Positions 23,778-31,930 of a DNA stretch of 64,000 nt are shown in pieces. Source of the stretch: PFJX01 sp964542455 (GTDB lineage: Bacteria > Pseudomonadota > Gammaproteobacteria > Burkholderiales > Thiobacillaceae). The first letter of the stretch is position 1; each line of letters opens with the position of its first letter. The translations under genes were made by a program, and so were the position numbers. The stretch covers positions 186,001 to 250,000 of the forward strand of contig CAZIUC010000001.1 in assembly GCA_964542455.1 (NCBI GenBank), given 5' to 3'. The notes below the pieces were generated by a model. The model did no database searches, had not been told where the DNA came from, and was given only the letters and a program-made list of their open reading frames with translations.

Positions 23778-24881
23778 ATGAAGAAGTCGCTGCTGATTTT
23801 ATCGCTACTGGCATTCCTGGCCTCGCCCTTGGTGGCCGTGCCCGACGTAGAGGCGGCGCAACAAGGCAAGGCGAAGGTCTACAAGGCCAAAGCCAAAGCC
23901 ACAGCCAGGGCGAAGAAGTCGAAACATTCGAGCAGGGCTAAAGCCAAGGGCGAGAAGTACGTTCGCGCTGGAACACGCAAGTTTGTCGCCAAGCCCATCA
24001 TGACTCCGCTGCGTGCCGTGTCCTACGATAAATCCTGGCATGACGCGGACCTCAACCTGCGCTCCGCTGCCGTCCTGGTGGTCGACCAGAAAACCGGTGA
24101 AGCGCTCTACTCCAAGAACGTTGATGTACCAACCGCCATCGCCTCCATCACCAAGTTGATGACCGCGATGGTCACGCTGGATGCCGAACTCGACCTCAAT
24201 GAGGAAATCGTGATCGGTAGCGAGGATGTGGATCGACTCAAGGGCACCAGTTCCCGCCTTGCGCTGGGTACCCGTCTTACCCGCGAAGAATTGCTGCATC
24301 TGGCCTTGATCGCCTCGGAAAATCGCGCGGCAGCCGCACTTTCCCGCGCCTATCCTGGCGGTCGTGGCGCATTCGTCGCCGCCATGAACCGGAAAGCACG
24401 CGAACTCGGCATGAAGGACAGCCATTTCATCGACGGAACCGGCCTCGATAGCGGCAACCGCGCCACGGCGGCAGACTTGGTGAAGATGGTGGACGCGGCC
24501 CATCATTATCAACTGATACGCCAGATCACCAGCACCGGCAGCTACGACGTCTCCGTGCCGAGAACCAGGATGGTCCGGGTTCGTGAGAACGGTAGGACGC
24601 ATAAGGTTTCTCGTGTCGTACAAAGCCACTTGGCGTTCAACAACACCAACAGCCTTACACGCAACCAGGATTGGGACATAGGCGTCTCGAAAACCGGTTT
24701 CATCAACGAAGCCGGCCACTGTCTGGTGATGCAGACCAAGATCGCGGAGCAGAAAGTCATCATCGTGTTGCTCGACTCCTGGGGTAAATGGAGCCGCATT
24801 GGTGATGCGCAGCGCATTCGGAAATGGCTGGAACATGACAGCCGGATCGTCAGCCGTCCCGCTTCGCGCGCCGATACTTGA
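23778..24881 (+). CDS. pbpG: D-alanyl-D-alanine endopeptidase (PBP7, PbpG-like)
   Basis: 367 residues from ATG 23778 (AAGGAG). Signal peptide, then an unusually basic Ala/Lys stretch (about 25-70), then an S11 peptidase domain with SITKLM (Ser of SxxK), SEN (SxN) and SKTGF (KTG box). It cleaves D-Ala-meso-DAP crosslinks in the periplasm. The basic stretch may bind the wall or membrane. An intrinsic terminator follows at 24906-24926. Confidence 0.9.
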   Translation: MKKSLLILSLLAFLASPLVAVPDVEAAQQGKAKVYKAKAKATARAKKSKHSSRAKAKGEKYVRAGTRKFVAKPIMTPLRAVSYDKSWHDADLNLRSAAVLVVDQKTGEALYSKNVDVPTAIASITKLMTAMVTLDAELDLNEEIVIGSEDVDRLKGTSSRLALGTRLTREELLHLALIASENRAAAALSRAYPGGRGAFVAAMNRKARELGMKDSHFIDGTGLDSGNRATAADLVKMVDAAHHYQLIRQITSTGSYDVSVPRTRMVRVRENGRTHKVSRVVQSHLAFNNTNSLTRNQDWDIGVSKTGFINEAGHCLVMQTKIAEQKVIIVLLDSWGKWSRIGDAQRIRKWLEHDSRIVSRPASRADT

Positions 24882-24905
24882 TTGCGAGTGTTTTTCCTTG
24901 GAAAT

Positions 24906-24926
24906 AGCGGCTTCGGCCGCTTTTTT
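24906..24926 (+). terminator. Intrinsic terminator after pbpG
   Basis: AGCGGC-TTCG-GCCGCT followed by five T. A 6-bp perfect stem with a UUCG tetraloop. Confidence 0.85.
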
Positions 24927-24985
24927 CATTCTGGTGGTTCGATTCTTGACCCACGCAAATTTCATCCGCGCGGATTCCAAAAAAA

Positions 24986-24999
24986 TTGATAGCCATCAA
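24986..24999. promoter_or_regulatory. Perfect FNR/DNR-type box upstream of fccA
   Basis: TTGAT-AGCC-ATCAA matches the FNR consensus exactly. It is centred 94 bases before the fccA start and lies after the pbpG terminator, so it belongs to fccAB. Confidence 0.75.
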
Positions 25000-25086
25000 G
25001 GAAGTGTGGGCTAGCTAATTCCTACTATGCGCCCCCTGGAGTCAATCGTGGGCTGTCCATGGTTGTCGAAACCGTAGGAGAAGCAA

Positions 25087-25662
25087 ATGCGCTACAACTT
25101 GCTGATAGCTATGGCCGCCCTTGGGTTGGCCGCCACCCCCGCGCTGGCCGCCGACCCGATTGAAGGTCTGGCCCGCACCTGCAACAACTGCCATGGCACC
25201 GGCGGCGTCAGCGTCGGGCATTCCATGCCCTCAATCGCGGGGCTGTCGGAAACCTACCTGAAGAACATTCTGATGGAATGGAAATCCGGTGCGCGTTCAT
25301 CCGCCAACATGACCCGTTTGATCTCGGGCTACACCGACGCGGAGATTGCCGCGCTGGCCAAGTATTACGCCAAGCTGCCCTGGACGCCGCAGGTCCAGCC
25401 GGTCGCCGCCGACCTGATCGCCAAGGGCAAGGACACCACCGATCGCTGCGAAACCTGCCACGGTGTGACAGGCGGCAAGCCGGATGATGAGGAGACCCCG
25501 CGCCTGAATGGTCAGTGGGCCAAATATCTGGAGCTGGAACTGCTCAAGTATCGCGACGAGGGTTTCCTGATGACCCACAAGAAGATGATCAAGAACGCCC
25601 GCAAGTTGGAAGAGGGTGATGTTGGTGTGGCCGCCAAGTACTACGGCGCACAGAGCAAGTAA
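25087..25662 (+). CDS. fccA: Flavocytochrome c sulfide dehydrogenase, diheme cytochrome subunit
   Basis: 191 residues with signal peptide (to about residue 21, ALAAD). Two heme-binding sites, CNNCH (32-36) and CETCH (121-125), in a c4-like double-domain cytochrome. It accepts electrons from the FAD subunit encoded immediately downstream when sulfide is oxidised to sulfur in the periplasm. The partner gene begins 10 bases after the stop. The upstream FNR box predicts anaerobic or NO-linked expression. Confidence 0.88.
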   Translation: MRYNLLIAMAALGLAATPALAADPIEGLARTCNNCHGTGGVSVGHSMPSIAGLSETYLKNILMEWKSGARSSANMTRLISGYTDAEIAALAKYYAKLPWTPQVQPVAADLIAKGKDTTDRCETCHGVTGGKPDDEETPRLNGQWAKYLELELLKYRDEGFLMTHKKMIKNARKLEEGDVGVAAKYYGAQSK

Positions 25663-25672
25663 GGGGAAAAGC

Positions 25673-27079
25673 ATGAGCCAAATCAACCGTCGTGAATTCG
25701 TTAAAGCCATTGCCGCCGCCTCTTCCGCAGCCGCCATTTCCGTTCCCCTGTCCGCTTGTGCCGGCCCGGGCGCCAAGAGCGCCGGCGGGAGCGGCAAGGC
25801 CCGCGTCGTCGTCATTGGTGGCGGCTATGGCGGCGCCACCGCCGCCAAGTACGTGAAGCTGCTGGATGGCGGCATCGATGTGACCCTCATCGAGCCGAAC
25901 ACGGTCTACACCTCCTGCCCGCTCTCCAACGAAGTGATCTCCGGCCACCGTGACATCAAAACCCTTCAGATCGGCTATGACGGCCTGAAGAAGCGCGGCG
26001 TCAATGTGCTGCAGGACTATGTCGTCGGTGTCGACCGCGACAAGAAGGTGGTGACCACCAAGGGTGGCAAGAAACTCGAATATGACGCCCTGGTCATGTC
26101 GCCCGGCGTCGAGTTCCACTACAACAACATCGCGGGCTATTCCGAGTCTCTGATCACGGAAATCCCCCACGCCTGGAAGGCCGGTGAGCAGACCCTGCTG
26201 CTGAAGCAGCAGCTGATGGCCATGCCCGATGGCGGCAAGTTCGTCATTGTCGTGCCCAAAGGCCCCTTCCGTTGCCCGCCCGGCCCCTACGAGCGTGCCT
26301 CCCTGGCCGCCAACTACTTCATGCACAGCGGCAAGAAGAAATCCAAGGTCATCATCCTCGACGCCAACGACTCCCATTCCAAGAAAGGTCTCTTCAACCA
26401 GGCCTGGAAGGCCATGTACGGCTGGGAGAAGGAAGGTATGGGCACGAACGGCATGATCGAATGGGTCAAAGGTGCCGAAGGCGGCAACATCAACAAACTG
26501 GATGCCAAGACCAAGACGGTCTCTTCCGACTTTGTCGACGTGAAAGCCGATGTGCTCAACATCATCCCCGCGCACAAGGCCGGCAAGATTGCCGTCGACA
26601 CGGGGCTGGTGGGCACCAAGGGCAATAACTTCGAGATGGGTTGGTGCAAGGTGGATCCCATGACCATGGCCTCGGCCGAGGATTCCAGCATCTACACCAT
26701 CGGCGACTCCTGCGTGGCGGGCGAAATGGCGCTCTATGGCAACCCGAACGCCAACTTCGACATGCCCAAGTCCGCCCATATCGCCATGACCCAGGCCAAA
26801 GTGGCGGCCGCCGCCATCGTTGCCAAGGTCAACGGCCTGCCGACGCCGCAGCCCTACTACGCCAACACCTGCTACAGCATCGTGGGTGATGACTACGGGT
26901 TCTCCGTGGCGCATCAGTATCGAGTGGAGAACGGCACCTTCAAGTACATCAAGGAAGGCAGCGGTGTTTCCCCCATGGCCATGCCGGACAAGTCACCGGT
27001 GCCGGCGATCTATCGCAAGCTCGAAGCCGAGTACGCCGATGGCTGGCTGCGCAACGTGATGGCGGATGCCTTCGTTTGA
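25673..27079 (+). CDS. fccB: Flavocytochrome c sulfide dehydrogenase, FAD subunit
   Basis: 468 residues. The N-terminus NRREFVKAIAAASSAAA is a twin-arginine signal; a Cys at about 27 (LSACAG) may add a lipid. The FAD-binding Rossmann motif VVVIGGGYGGATAAKYVK is near residue 46. Redox-active Cys are expected in YTSCPLSNEVISG and in ANTCYSIV, as in FccB/SoxF. It oxidises sulfide and transfers electrons to FccA. ATG 25673 follows AAGGGG. Next is a 137-base gap with a tiny frame, then the octaheme reductase. Confidence 0.9.
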   Translation: MSQINRREFVKAIAAASSAAAISVPLSACAGPGAKSAGGSGKARVVVIGGGYGGATAAKYVKLLDGGIDVTLIEPNTVYTSCPLSNEVISGHRDIKTLQIGYDGLKKRGVNVLQDYVVGVDRDKKVVTTKGGKKLEYDALVMSPGVEFHYNNIAGYSESLITEIPHAWKAGEQTLLLKQQLMAMPDGGKFVIVVPKGPFRCPPGPYERASLAANYFMHSGKKKSKVIILDANDSHSKKGLFNQAWKAMYGWEKEGMGTNGMIEWVKGAEGGNINKLDAKTKTVSSDFVDVKADVLNIIPAHKAGKIAVDTGLVGTKGNNFEMGWCKVDPMTMASAEDSSIYTIGDSCVAGEMALYGNPNANFDMPKSAHIAMTQAKVAAAAIVAKVNGLPTPQPYYANTCYSIVGDDYGFSVAHQYRVENGTFKYIKEGSGVSPMAMPDKSPVPAIYRKLEAEYADGWLRNVMADAFV

Positions 27080-27112
27080 CGTTCCATCGCTGACCTTTTG
27101 CAAAGGAGGCCT

Positions 27113-27145
27113 ATGAAAGACGCGCGCGAGACTACCGTCGTTTAA
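27113..27145 (+). CDS. Possible 10-codon leader frame between fccB and the octaheme gene
   Basis: ATG at 27113 with a strong AAAGGAGG at 27102-27109 encodes MKDARETTVV then TAA. It is followed by a CCACC-C-GGTGG hairpin and GC-rich sequence before the octaheme gene's own ribosome-binding site. It could be a coupling or leader peptide, or the remnant of a longer gene. Only the start signal supports it. Confidence 0.3.
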   Translation: MKDARETTVV

Positions 27146-27216
27146 CCACCCGGTGGGCCCGCGCAGTCGCGTGTCATGGGCCGCCAAGCAAGCTTATATT
27201 TTTCAGGAGACTGACC

Positions 27217-28962
27217 ATGAAATTTGGAAACGTACTGAGCCGAATGGCGATGGGGCTGGCAGCGGCCCTATTCGCATTCGGCGTGCAGGCGGCCGTGGAT
27301 ATTCCCGGACCGAAACTGCCGCCGCCCGATGCGCCCAAAGCGCCGCCGATCAAGCCGGTGGATGCCAAGAAGTGCTATTCCTGCCATGACAACATCGAGG
27401 AATTTCACACCGGCGGCCGTCATGCCACAGTGAATTGCGCGAGTTGCCACGACGCGGAAGAGCACCTCAAGACCGCCAAGAGCAAGGACATGGGCACCCG
27501 CCCCGGCACCAACAAGGACCATCGCGCCTGCGCTGTCTGCCACGTGGAGCAGTACAACTCCTTCGTGCAGACCAATATGGAGTCCAAGGCTCGCGTCGAA
27601 AAGGCCAGCTTCAAGAGCCGTTCGCCGCTGTTCGACAAGCTCATGGAAGGCTACGGCTTCACCAAGGAGCACAACGAACCGCGTTCGCACGCCTTCATGC
27701 TGGTTGACCAGTGGGCGGTGGATCGCGCCTTCGGTGGCCGCATGCAGTTCAAGGACTGGACTTATATCAACAAGGCGGAACTGGCGGCCAACAGTGCCTG
27801 GAACGTGATTGTCGACAAGGATCCTTCCTCCTCCGACCAGAAGAAGTTCATGCGTCAGACCGCGACCGCTGTGAACCCCGTCTGCATGAACTGCAAGACG
27901 CAGGATCACATCCTGGATTGGAAATTCATGGGTGACAAAGACCCGCGCGCCAAGTGGGACCGTACCTCCAAGCCGGTCGAGTTCGCCCGTGGTGTTGACC
28001 ATGCGTTGAACTGTTACATGTGCCATGACCCGCACTCCGCCGGCCCCCGTGTCGTGCGCGACGCGCTGATTCAGGCCGTGGTTGACCGCAAGGAAGGCAC
28101 CTACCCGATGGATCCGGTGAAGAGCAAGCAGACGACCATGACCAAAGTCTGGTTCCAGCGTGACGGCAAGGATTTCCGCGCCATCGGCCTGCTGAACAAG
28201 CCTGACTCCAACGTGATGTGCGCCCAGTGCCATGTGGAATACAACTGTGGCCCCGGCTTCGATTGCGCTGGCCCCGATGGCAAGACGCTGATGACCACGC
28301 TGCCGGATCAGAAGTACCTGACTATGGCCGACCCGCGTACCAACCTGTTCACCTGGGTGAACGTGTTCGGCTACAAGGAGAAGATGGTCAACGGCTACAA
28401 GTTCAAGGACTTCAAGCACGCCTCCACCGGCGCCTTGCTGCCCAAGATCCAGCACCCCGAGGCGGAAACCTTCTGGGGTTCCAAGCACGAGCGCGCGGGC
28501 GTCGAGTGCAAGGACTGCCATATGACCAAGAAGCGCGCCGCCAACGGCAAGGTGACCACCAATCACCAGCAGATCTCGCCGCGCTACAACATCAAGGCGG
28601 CCTGCCTGTCCTGCCACAAGGAATGGAACGAGGAAGACGCCAAGTATCATATGGAAGCCATCCAGAACTACATCCGCGGCAAGATGACCAAGGCTGAATT
28701 CTGGATCGCCGCCCTTATCGACGAGATCATGAAGGCGAAAGAGGCTGGCGTCTCCAAGGATGTGCTGGAGAAGGCCTACGACTTCCAGTACGACGCCAAC
28801 CTGTACTGGGAATGGTGGACCGCCGAGAACTCCGACGGCTTCCACAACCCGGACAATGCGCGTGAATCTCTGACGCGTTCCATTGACGCCTCTCAGGACG
28901 GCATCAAGTACCTGAAGGATGAGATGCACAAGCTGAAAGCAGGAGCTGTTGCCGCCAAGTAA
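27217..28962 (+). CDS. Octaheme cytochrome c nitrite reductase (ONR/TvNiR type)
   Basis: 581 residues, signal peptide to about residue 25. Eight heme sites in order: CYSCH 53, CASCH 74, CAVCH 105, CMNCK 223, CYMCH 266, CAQCH 335, CKDCH 431, CLSCH 463. The fourth is CXXCK, the Lys-ligated catalytic heme of NrfA and of the octaheme nitrite reductase of Thioalkalivibrio, where it is also the fourth. Tyr342 and Cys344 (EYNCG) match the crosslinked Tyr-x-Cys pair of that enzyme; His401 is a candidate catalytic His. Family members reduce nitrite and hydroxylamine to ammonia, and sulfite in vitro. A hydroxylamine oxidoreductase is unlikely because of the CXXCK. It follows fccAB on the same strand and precedes the ccm operon that matures it. 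Confidence 0.88.
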   Translation: MKFGNVLSRMAMGLAAALFAFGVQAAVDIPGPKLPPPDAPKAPPIKPVDAKKCYSCHDNIEEFHTGGRHATVNCASCHDAEEHLKTAKSKDMGTRPGTNKDHRACAVCHVEQYNSFVQTNMESKARVEKASFKSRSPLFDKLMEGYGFTKEHNEPRSHAFMLVDQWAVDRAFGGRMQFKDWTYINKAELAANSAWNVIVDKDPSSSDQKKFMRQTATAVNPVCMNCKTQDHILDWKFMGDKDPRAKWDRTSKPVEFARGVDHALNCYMCHDPHSAGPRVVRDALIQAVVDRKEGTYPMDPVKSKQTTMTKVWFQRDGKDFRAIGLLNKPDSNVMCAQCHVEYNCGPGFDCAGPDGKTLMTTLPDQKYLTMADPRTNLFTWVNVFGYKEKMVNGYKFKDFKHASTGALLPKIQHPEAETFWGSKHERAGVECKDCHMTKKRAANGKVTTNHQQISPRYNIKAACLSCHKEWNEEDAKYHMEAIQNYIRGKMTKAEFWIAALIDEIMKAKEAGVSKDVLEKAYDFQYDANLYWEWWTAENSDGFHNPDNARESLTRSIDASQDGIKYLKDEMHKLKAGAVAAK

Positions 28963-28980
28963 CGCGCAGCAATAGTTGAA

Positions 28981-29015
28981 AGGGGCGGGCGGGGTTTACC
29001 CGCGCCGCCCCTTTT
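28981..29015 (+). terminator. Intrinsic terminator after the octaheme gene
   Basis: AGGGGCGGGCGGG-GTTTA-CCCGCGCCGCCCCTTTT forms a long GC stem with one bulge and ends in four T. Confidence 0.85.
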
Positions 29016-29026
29016 GCTGCCTATTG

Positions 29027-29119
29027 GCTTGTAGCCAGTGGCCGGATGGCATGTGATTCATGTGATGGCATTTGATGTACATCAATCGAACCCCCGCTGA
29101 CCGCCTACCGGCTACAAGC
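29027..29119. repeat. Inverted repeat flanking the ccm FNR box
   Basis: GCTTGTAGCC at 29027-29036 and GGCTACAAGC at 29110-29119 are perfect 10-bp arms that bracket the FNR-type box and the probable ccmA promoter. Confidence 0.55.
29072..29085. promoter_or_regulatory. Perfect FNR/DNR-type box upstream of ccmA
   Basis: TTGAT-GTAC-ATCAA is a fully symmetric 14-mer, centred 91 bases before the ccmA start and after the octaheme terminator. It predicts low-oxygen induction of cytochrome c maturation. Confidence 0.75.
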
Positions 29120-29169
29120 TAACCCCGCCTTGCTGGTATCCTCGCCGGCCTTGACTCAATCCGCACCCA

Positions 29170-29826
29170 ATGCCCGACGCCCTCCTTTCTGTTCATGACC
29201 TGGCCTGTGCCCGTGGCGACCGGCTGTTGTTCAAGGGCATGAACTTCGCTCTGAACAGTGGCGAACTGCTGTTGGTGCAGGGTGGCAACGGCCAAGGCAA
29301 GACCAGCCTGCTGCGCCTGCTCACCGGTCTGTCCAGTCCGGAAGAGGGAGAAGTGCGCTGGCGTGGCGAGCCCATCCGAGGCCAACGTGAGGCTTACCAT
29401 GCGGAAATGGTTTATCTCGGCCATGCCAATGGCGTGAAGGATGATCTCAACCCTGTGGAAAACCTGCGTTTCGCCGATGGCCTGCAAGGCCGCGCGTTTG
29501 ACGAGGCACGCGCTATCGTGACCCTGGAACGCCTGGGTTTGAGCCGCTGCCTGGACCTGCCCTGCCGAGTGCTGTCATTCGGCCAACGCCGCCGGGTCGC
29601 TTTGTCCGCGCTGCTGCTCGCGGGCGCAATCCTTTGGATACTGGACGAACCCCTGACCGGCCTCGATGTACACGCCGTGGCATTGATGGAGGGTTTGATC
29701 CGCGATCACCTGAGCGTCGGTGGTATGGTCGTGGCCACCACTCACCAAGCATTGAATCTGGAAGGGGTGATCGTGCAGCGCCTGCTGGTGGGCAATGTGG
29801 CCATTCCCGAACTGGCGGTTGACTGA
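29170..29826 (+). CDS. ccmA: Heme exporter ATP-binding protein CcmA
   Basis: 218 residues. Walker A GGNGQGKTS (about 37-45), signature-like LSFGQRRRVALS (about 137), Walker B ILWILDEPLTGLD. It is the ATPase of the CcmABCD complex that releases holo-CcmE. First gene of a nine-gene operon in the order ABCDEFGHI, whose stops and starts mostly overlap or nearly touch. Its TGA overlaps the ccmB ATG by one base. Confidence 0.95.
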   Translation: MPDALLSVHDLACARGDRLLFKGMNFALNSGELLLVQGGNGQGKTSLLRLLTGLSSPEEGEVRWRGEPIRGQREAYHAEMVYLGHANGVKDDLNPVENLRFADGLQGRAFDEARAIVTLERLGLSRCLDLPCRVLSFGQRRRVALSALLLAGAILWILDEPLTGLDVHAVALMEGLIRDHLSVGGMVVATTHQALNLEGVIVQRLLVGNVAIPELAVD

Positions 29827-30494
29827 TGTACCGCTTTCTCCTCGCTGTCCTGCGTCGCGACCTCACCCTGGCGGCGCGCCGTCGTGGTGACTGGCTGATC
29901 GCGCAATTCTTCTTTGTCATGGTCGCCAGCCTGTTCCCGCTCGGTGTCGGGCCGGAGCCGGCCATGCTGGCGCGCATCGGCCCCGGTGTCCTGTGGGTGG
30001 CCGCCACGCTGGCATCGCTGTTATCGCTATCGCGCCTGTTCGCGGACGATCATCGTGATGGCAGTCTGGAGCACATGGTGCTGTCGCCCGAGCCCACTGT
30101 CCTGCTGGTTCTGGGCAAGTCGCTGGCGCACTGGCTGATCTACGGCATCCCACTGTTGTTGATCGCGCCGGTGTTGGGTCTTCAGTTCAATTTAAGCTGG
30201 GAAGCGATACTGGTGCTGGACCTGTCCTTGCTGCTCGGCACGCCCATTCTGTCTTTGCTGGGTGGCGTGGGGGCCGCGCTGACGCTGGGCCTGCGTGGCG
30301 GCGGTGTTTTGCTGACCTTGCTGATACTGCCGCTTTATGTACCCGCGCTTATTTTTGGCGCGGGTGCTGTTGATGGTGTGATGGCGGGAACTGGAGCCGA
30401 AGCGCACTTGTCTTTGTTGGGCGCTTTTTTTGTGCTCTCCCTTATGATCGCGCCCTGGATTGCCGCCGCCGCCTTACGTGTCTCACTTGAATAA
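29826..30494 (+). CDS. ccmB: Heme exporter membrane protein CcmB
   Basis: 222 residues, six hydrophobic helices, with the family's N-terminal RRDLTLAARRRGDW and SLSRLFADDHRDGSLEHMVLSP segments. Membrane partner of CcmA. Starts on the last base of the ccmA stop codon. Confidence 0.94.
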   Translation: MYRFLLAVLRRDLTLAARRRGDWLIAQFFFVMVASLFPLGVGPEPAMLARIGPGVLWVAATLASLLSLSRLFADDHRDGSLEHMVLSPEPTVLLVLGKSLAHWLIYGIPLLLIAPVLGLQFNLSWEAILVLDLSLLLGTPILSLLGGVGAALTLGLRGGGVLLTLLILPLYVPALIFGAGAVDGVMAGTGAEAHLSLLGAFFVLSLMIAPWIAAAALRVSLE

Positions 30495-30512
30495 GCGTCG
30501 AATGAACGTCGA

Positions 30513-31247
30513 ATGAACCTCTATACCTACGCCTCCCCCGCCAACTTCTACACGCTCGCCGGTCGGCTCATACCCTGGTTCGCCTGGGGTGCCGGCATCC
30601 TCACACTCTGGGGGTTGTACATTGCCTTTTTCCTGGCGCCCACGGATTTCCAGCAGAGCGAGGCCTACCGCATTATCTTCATCCATGTGCCCGCGGCCTG
30701 GATGTCGATGTTCATCTACCTGGTGATGGCCTTCTGGGGCGCCATCGGTCTGGCCTTCAACACCCGGTTGTCGTTCATGATGGCGCGCGCCCTGGCGCCG
30801 ACCGGCGCGATGTTCACCTTCGTCGCCTTGTGGACCGGCGCCTGGTGGGGTAAGCCGATGTGGGGTGCCTGGTGGGTGTGGGATGCGCGCCTGACCTCCG
30901 AACTGATCCTGCTCTTCCTCTATGTCGGCATCATCGCCCTGTGGGCCGCGATCGACGACATCAAGCGTGGTGATCGCGCCGGTTCGCTGCTGACTCTGAT
31001 TGGCTCCATCAACGTGCCGATCATTTATTTCTCGGTGAAATGGTGGAACACCCTGCACCAGGGTGCGTCTGTCAGTGTCACCAAGGCGCCCAGCATGGCC
31101 GCCATCATGTTACAGGGCATGCTGATCCTGTCCATCGCCGCCTGGCTCTATACCATCGCCGTGGTTTTGGTTCGGGTGCGCCGCATCATCCTGGAACGGG
31201 AGCGGCAGACCGAGTGGGTCAAGGCTTTGCTGGAAAAGGAGTCCTGA
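30513..31247 (+). CDS. ccmC: Heme handling protein CcmC
   Basis: 244 residues, six helices, with the tryptophan-rich heme-binding motif WGKPMWGAWWVWDARLTSE (about residues 110-128) and conserved His residues in FIHVPAAWM and WWNTLHQG. It loads heme onto CcmE at the periplasmic face. Confidence 0.95.
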   Translation: MNLYTYASPANFYTLAGRLIPWFAWGAGILTLWGLYIAFFLAPTDFQQSEAYRIIFIHVPAAWMSMFIYLVMAFWGAIGLAFNTRLSFMMARALAPTGAMFTFVALWTGAWWGKPMWGAWWVWDARLTSELILLFLYVGIIALWAAIDDIKRGDRAGSLLTLIGSINVPIIYFSVKWWNTLHQGASVSVTKAPSMAAIMLQGMLILSIAAWLYTIAVVLVRVRRIILERERQTEWVKALLEKES

Positions 31248-31248
31248 T

Positions 31249-31422
31249 ATGGAATGGGCAAGCTGGTCTGACTTCTGGCACATGGGCGGCTATGGCTTCT
31301 ATGTCTGGGGCTCCTTCGGCGTCACCGCCGCCTGTGTATTGGTCGAGGTCGTTTTATTGAAACGCGCCGCCGGTGAAACGCGCCGGCGCCTGAAGCGCAT
31401 GCAGCAATGGGAAGAACAATGA
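31249..31422 (+). CDS. ccmD: Heme exporter small protein CcmD
   Basis: A 57-residue single-helix protein: MEWASWSDFWHMGGYGFYVW, then a membrane helix (about 18-40) and a basic cytosolic tail KRAAGETRRRLKRMQQWEEQ. This is the typical CcmD form (HMGGYGFYVW is the family hallmark). It is required to release holo-CcmE from CcmABC. ATG 31249 follows the ccmC stop by one base; the stop overlaps the ccmE start (ATGA, 31419-31422). Confidence 0.93.
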   Translation: MEWASWSDFWHMGGYGFYVWGSFGVTAACVLVEVVLLKRAAGETRRRLKRMQQWEEQ

Positions 31423-31865
31423 AGTCACGCCACAAGAAACTTATGGTCATCGTCCTGGCCCTCGCGGGCATCGGCATTGCCGCCGCGCTCATCCTCAATG
31501 CTTTCCAGAGCAATCTGGTGTTCTTCTTCTCGCCCACCCAGGTGGCGAACGGCGAGGCGCCCACCAATCGCGCCTTCCGTATCGGCGGCCTGGTGGAGGC
31601 CGGCAGCCTGAAACGCGATGCGGGCGGCCTGACTTCGCATTTCGTGGTCACCGACACCGCCAAATCCATGAACGTGGTCTACACGGGCATCCTTCCCGAC
31701 TTGTTCAAGGAAGGTAAAGGCGTGGTGGCCGAGGGCAGGCTGGGCGCCGATGGCCTGTTCACCGCCACTCAGGTGCTCGCGAAACATGACGAGAACTACA
31801 TGCCTCCCGAGGCGGCCCATGCCCTGGAACAAGCGCAAAAAGCTCAAAAATCGGTAGTGAGATAA
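31419..31865 (+). CDS. ccmE: Periplasmic heme chaperone CcmE
   Basis: 148 residues with an N-terminal membrane anchor (8-28) and an OB-fold periplasmic domain. The covalent heme attachment His is in AKHDENYMPPE near residue 125. It carries heme from CcmC to CcmF/H. ATG 31419 overlaps the ccmD stop. Confidence 0.94.
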   Translation: MKSRHKKLMVIVLALAGIGIAAALILNAFQSNLVFFFSPTQVANGEAPTNRAFRIGGLVEAGSLKRDAGGLTSHFVVTDTAKSMNVVYTGILPDLFKEGKGVVAEGRLGADGLFTATQVLAKHDENYMPPEAAHALEQAQKAQKSVVR

Positions 31866-31930
31866 CGCAAATACACCAGACAAGTCTGGTCGCAACTGTC
31901 GAACAAAATCGGCACCCCAAGGAGACACCA

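Noticed and set aside
27268..28929. A 553-codon open frame on the strand opposite the octaheme cytochrome gene
   Set aside because: It is His/Val/Gly-rich sequence mirroring the heme gene in a GC-rich genome, with no ribosome-binding site or domain.
27217..28962. Naming the octaheme protein a hydroxylamine oxidoreductase
   Set aside because: The fourth heme motif is CXXCK and a Tyr-x-Cys follows; these mark octaheme nitrite reductases, not HAO with its P460 crosslink.
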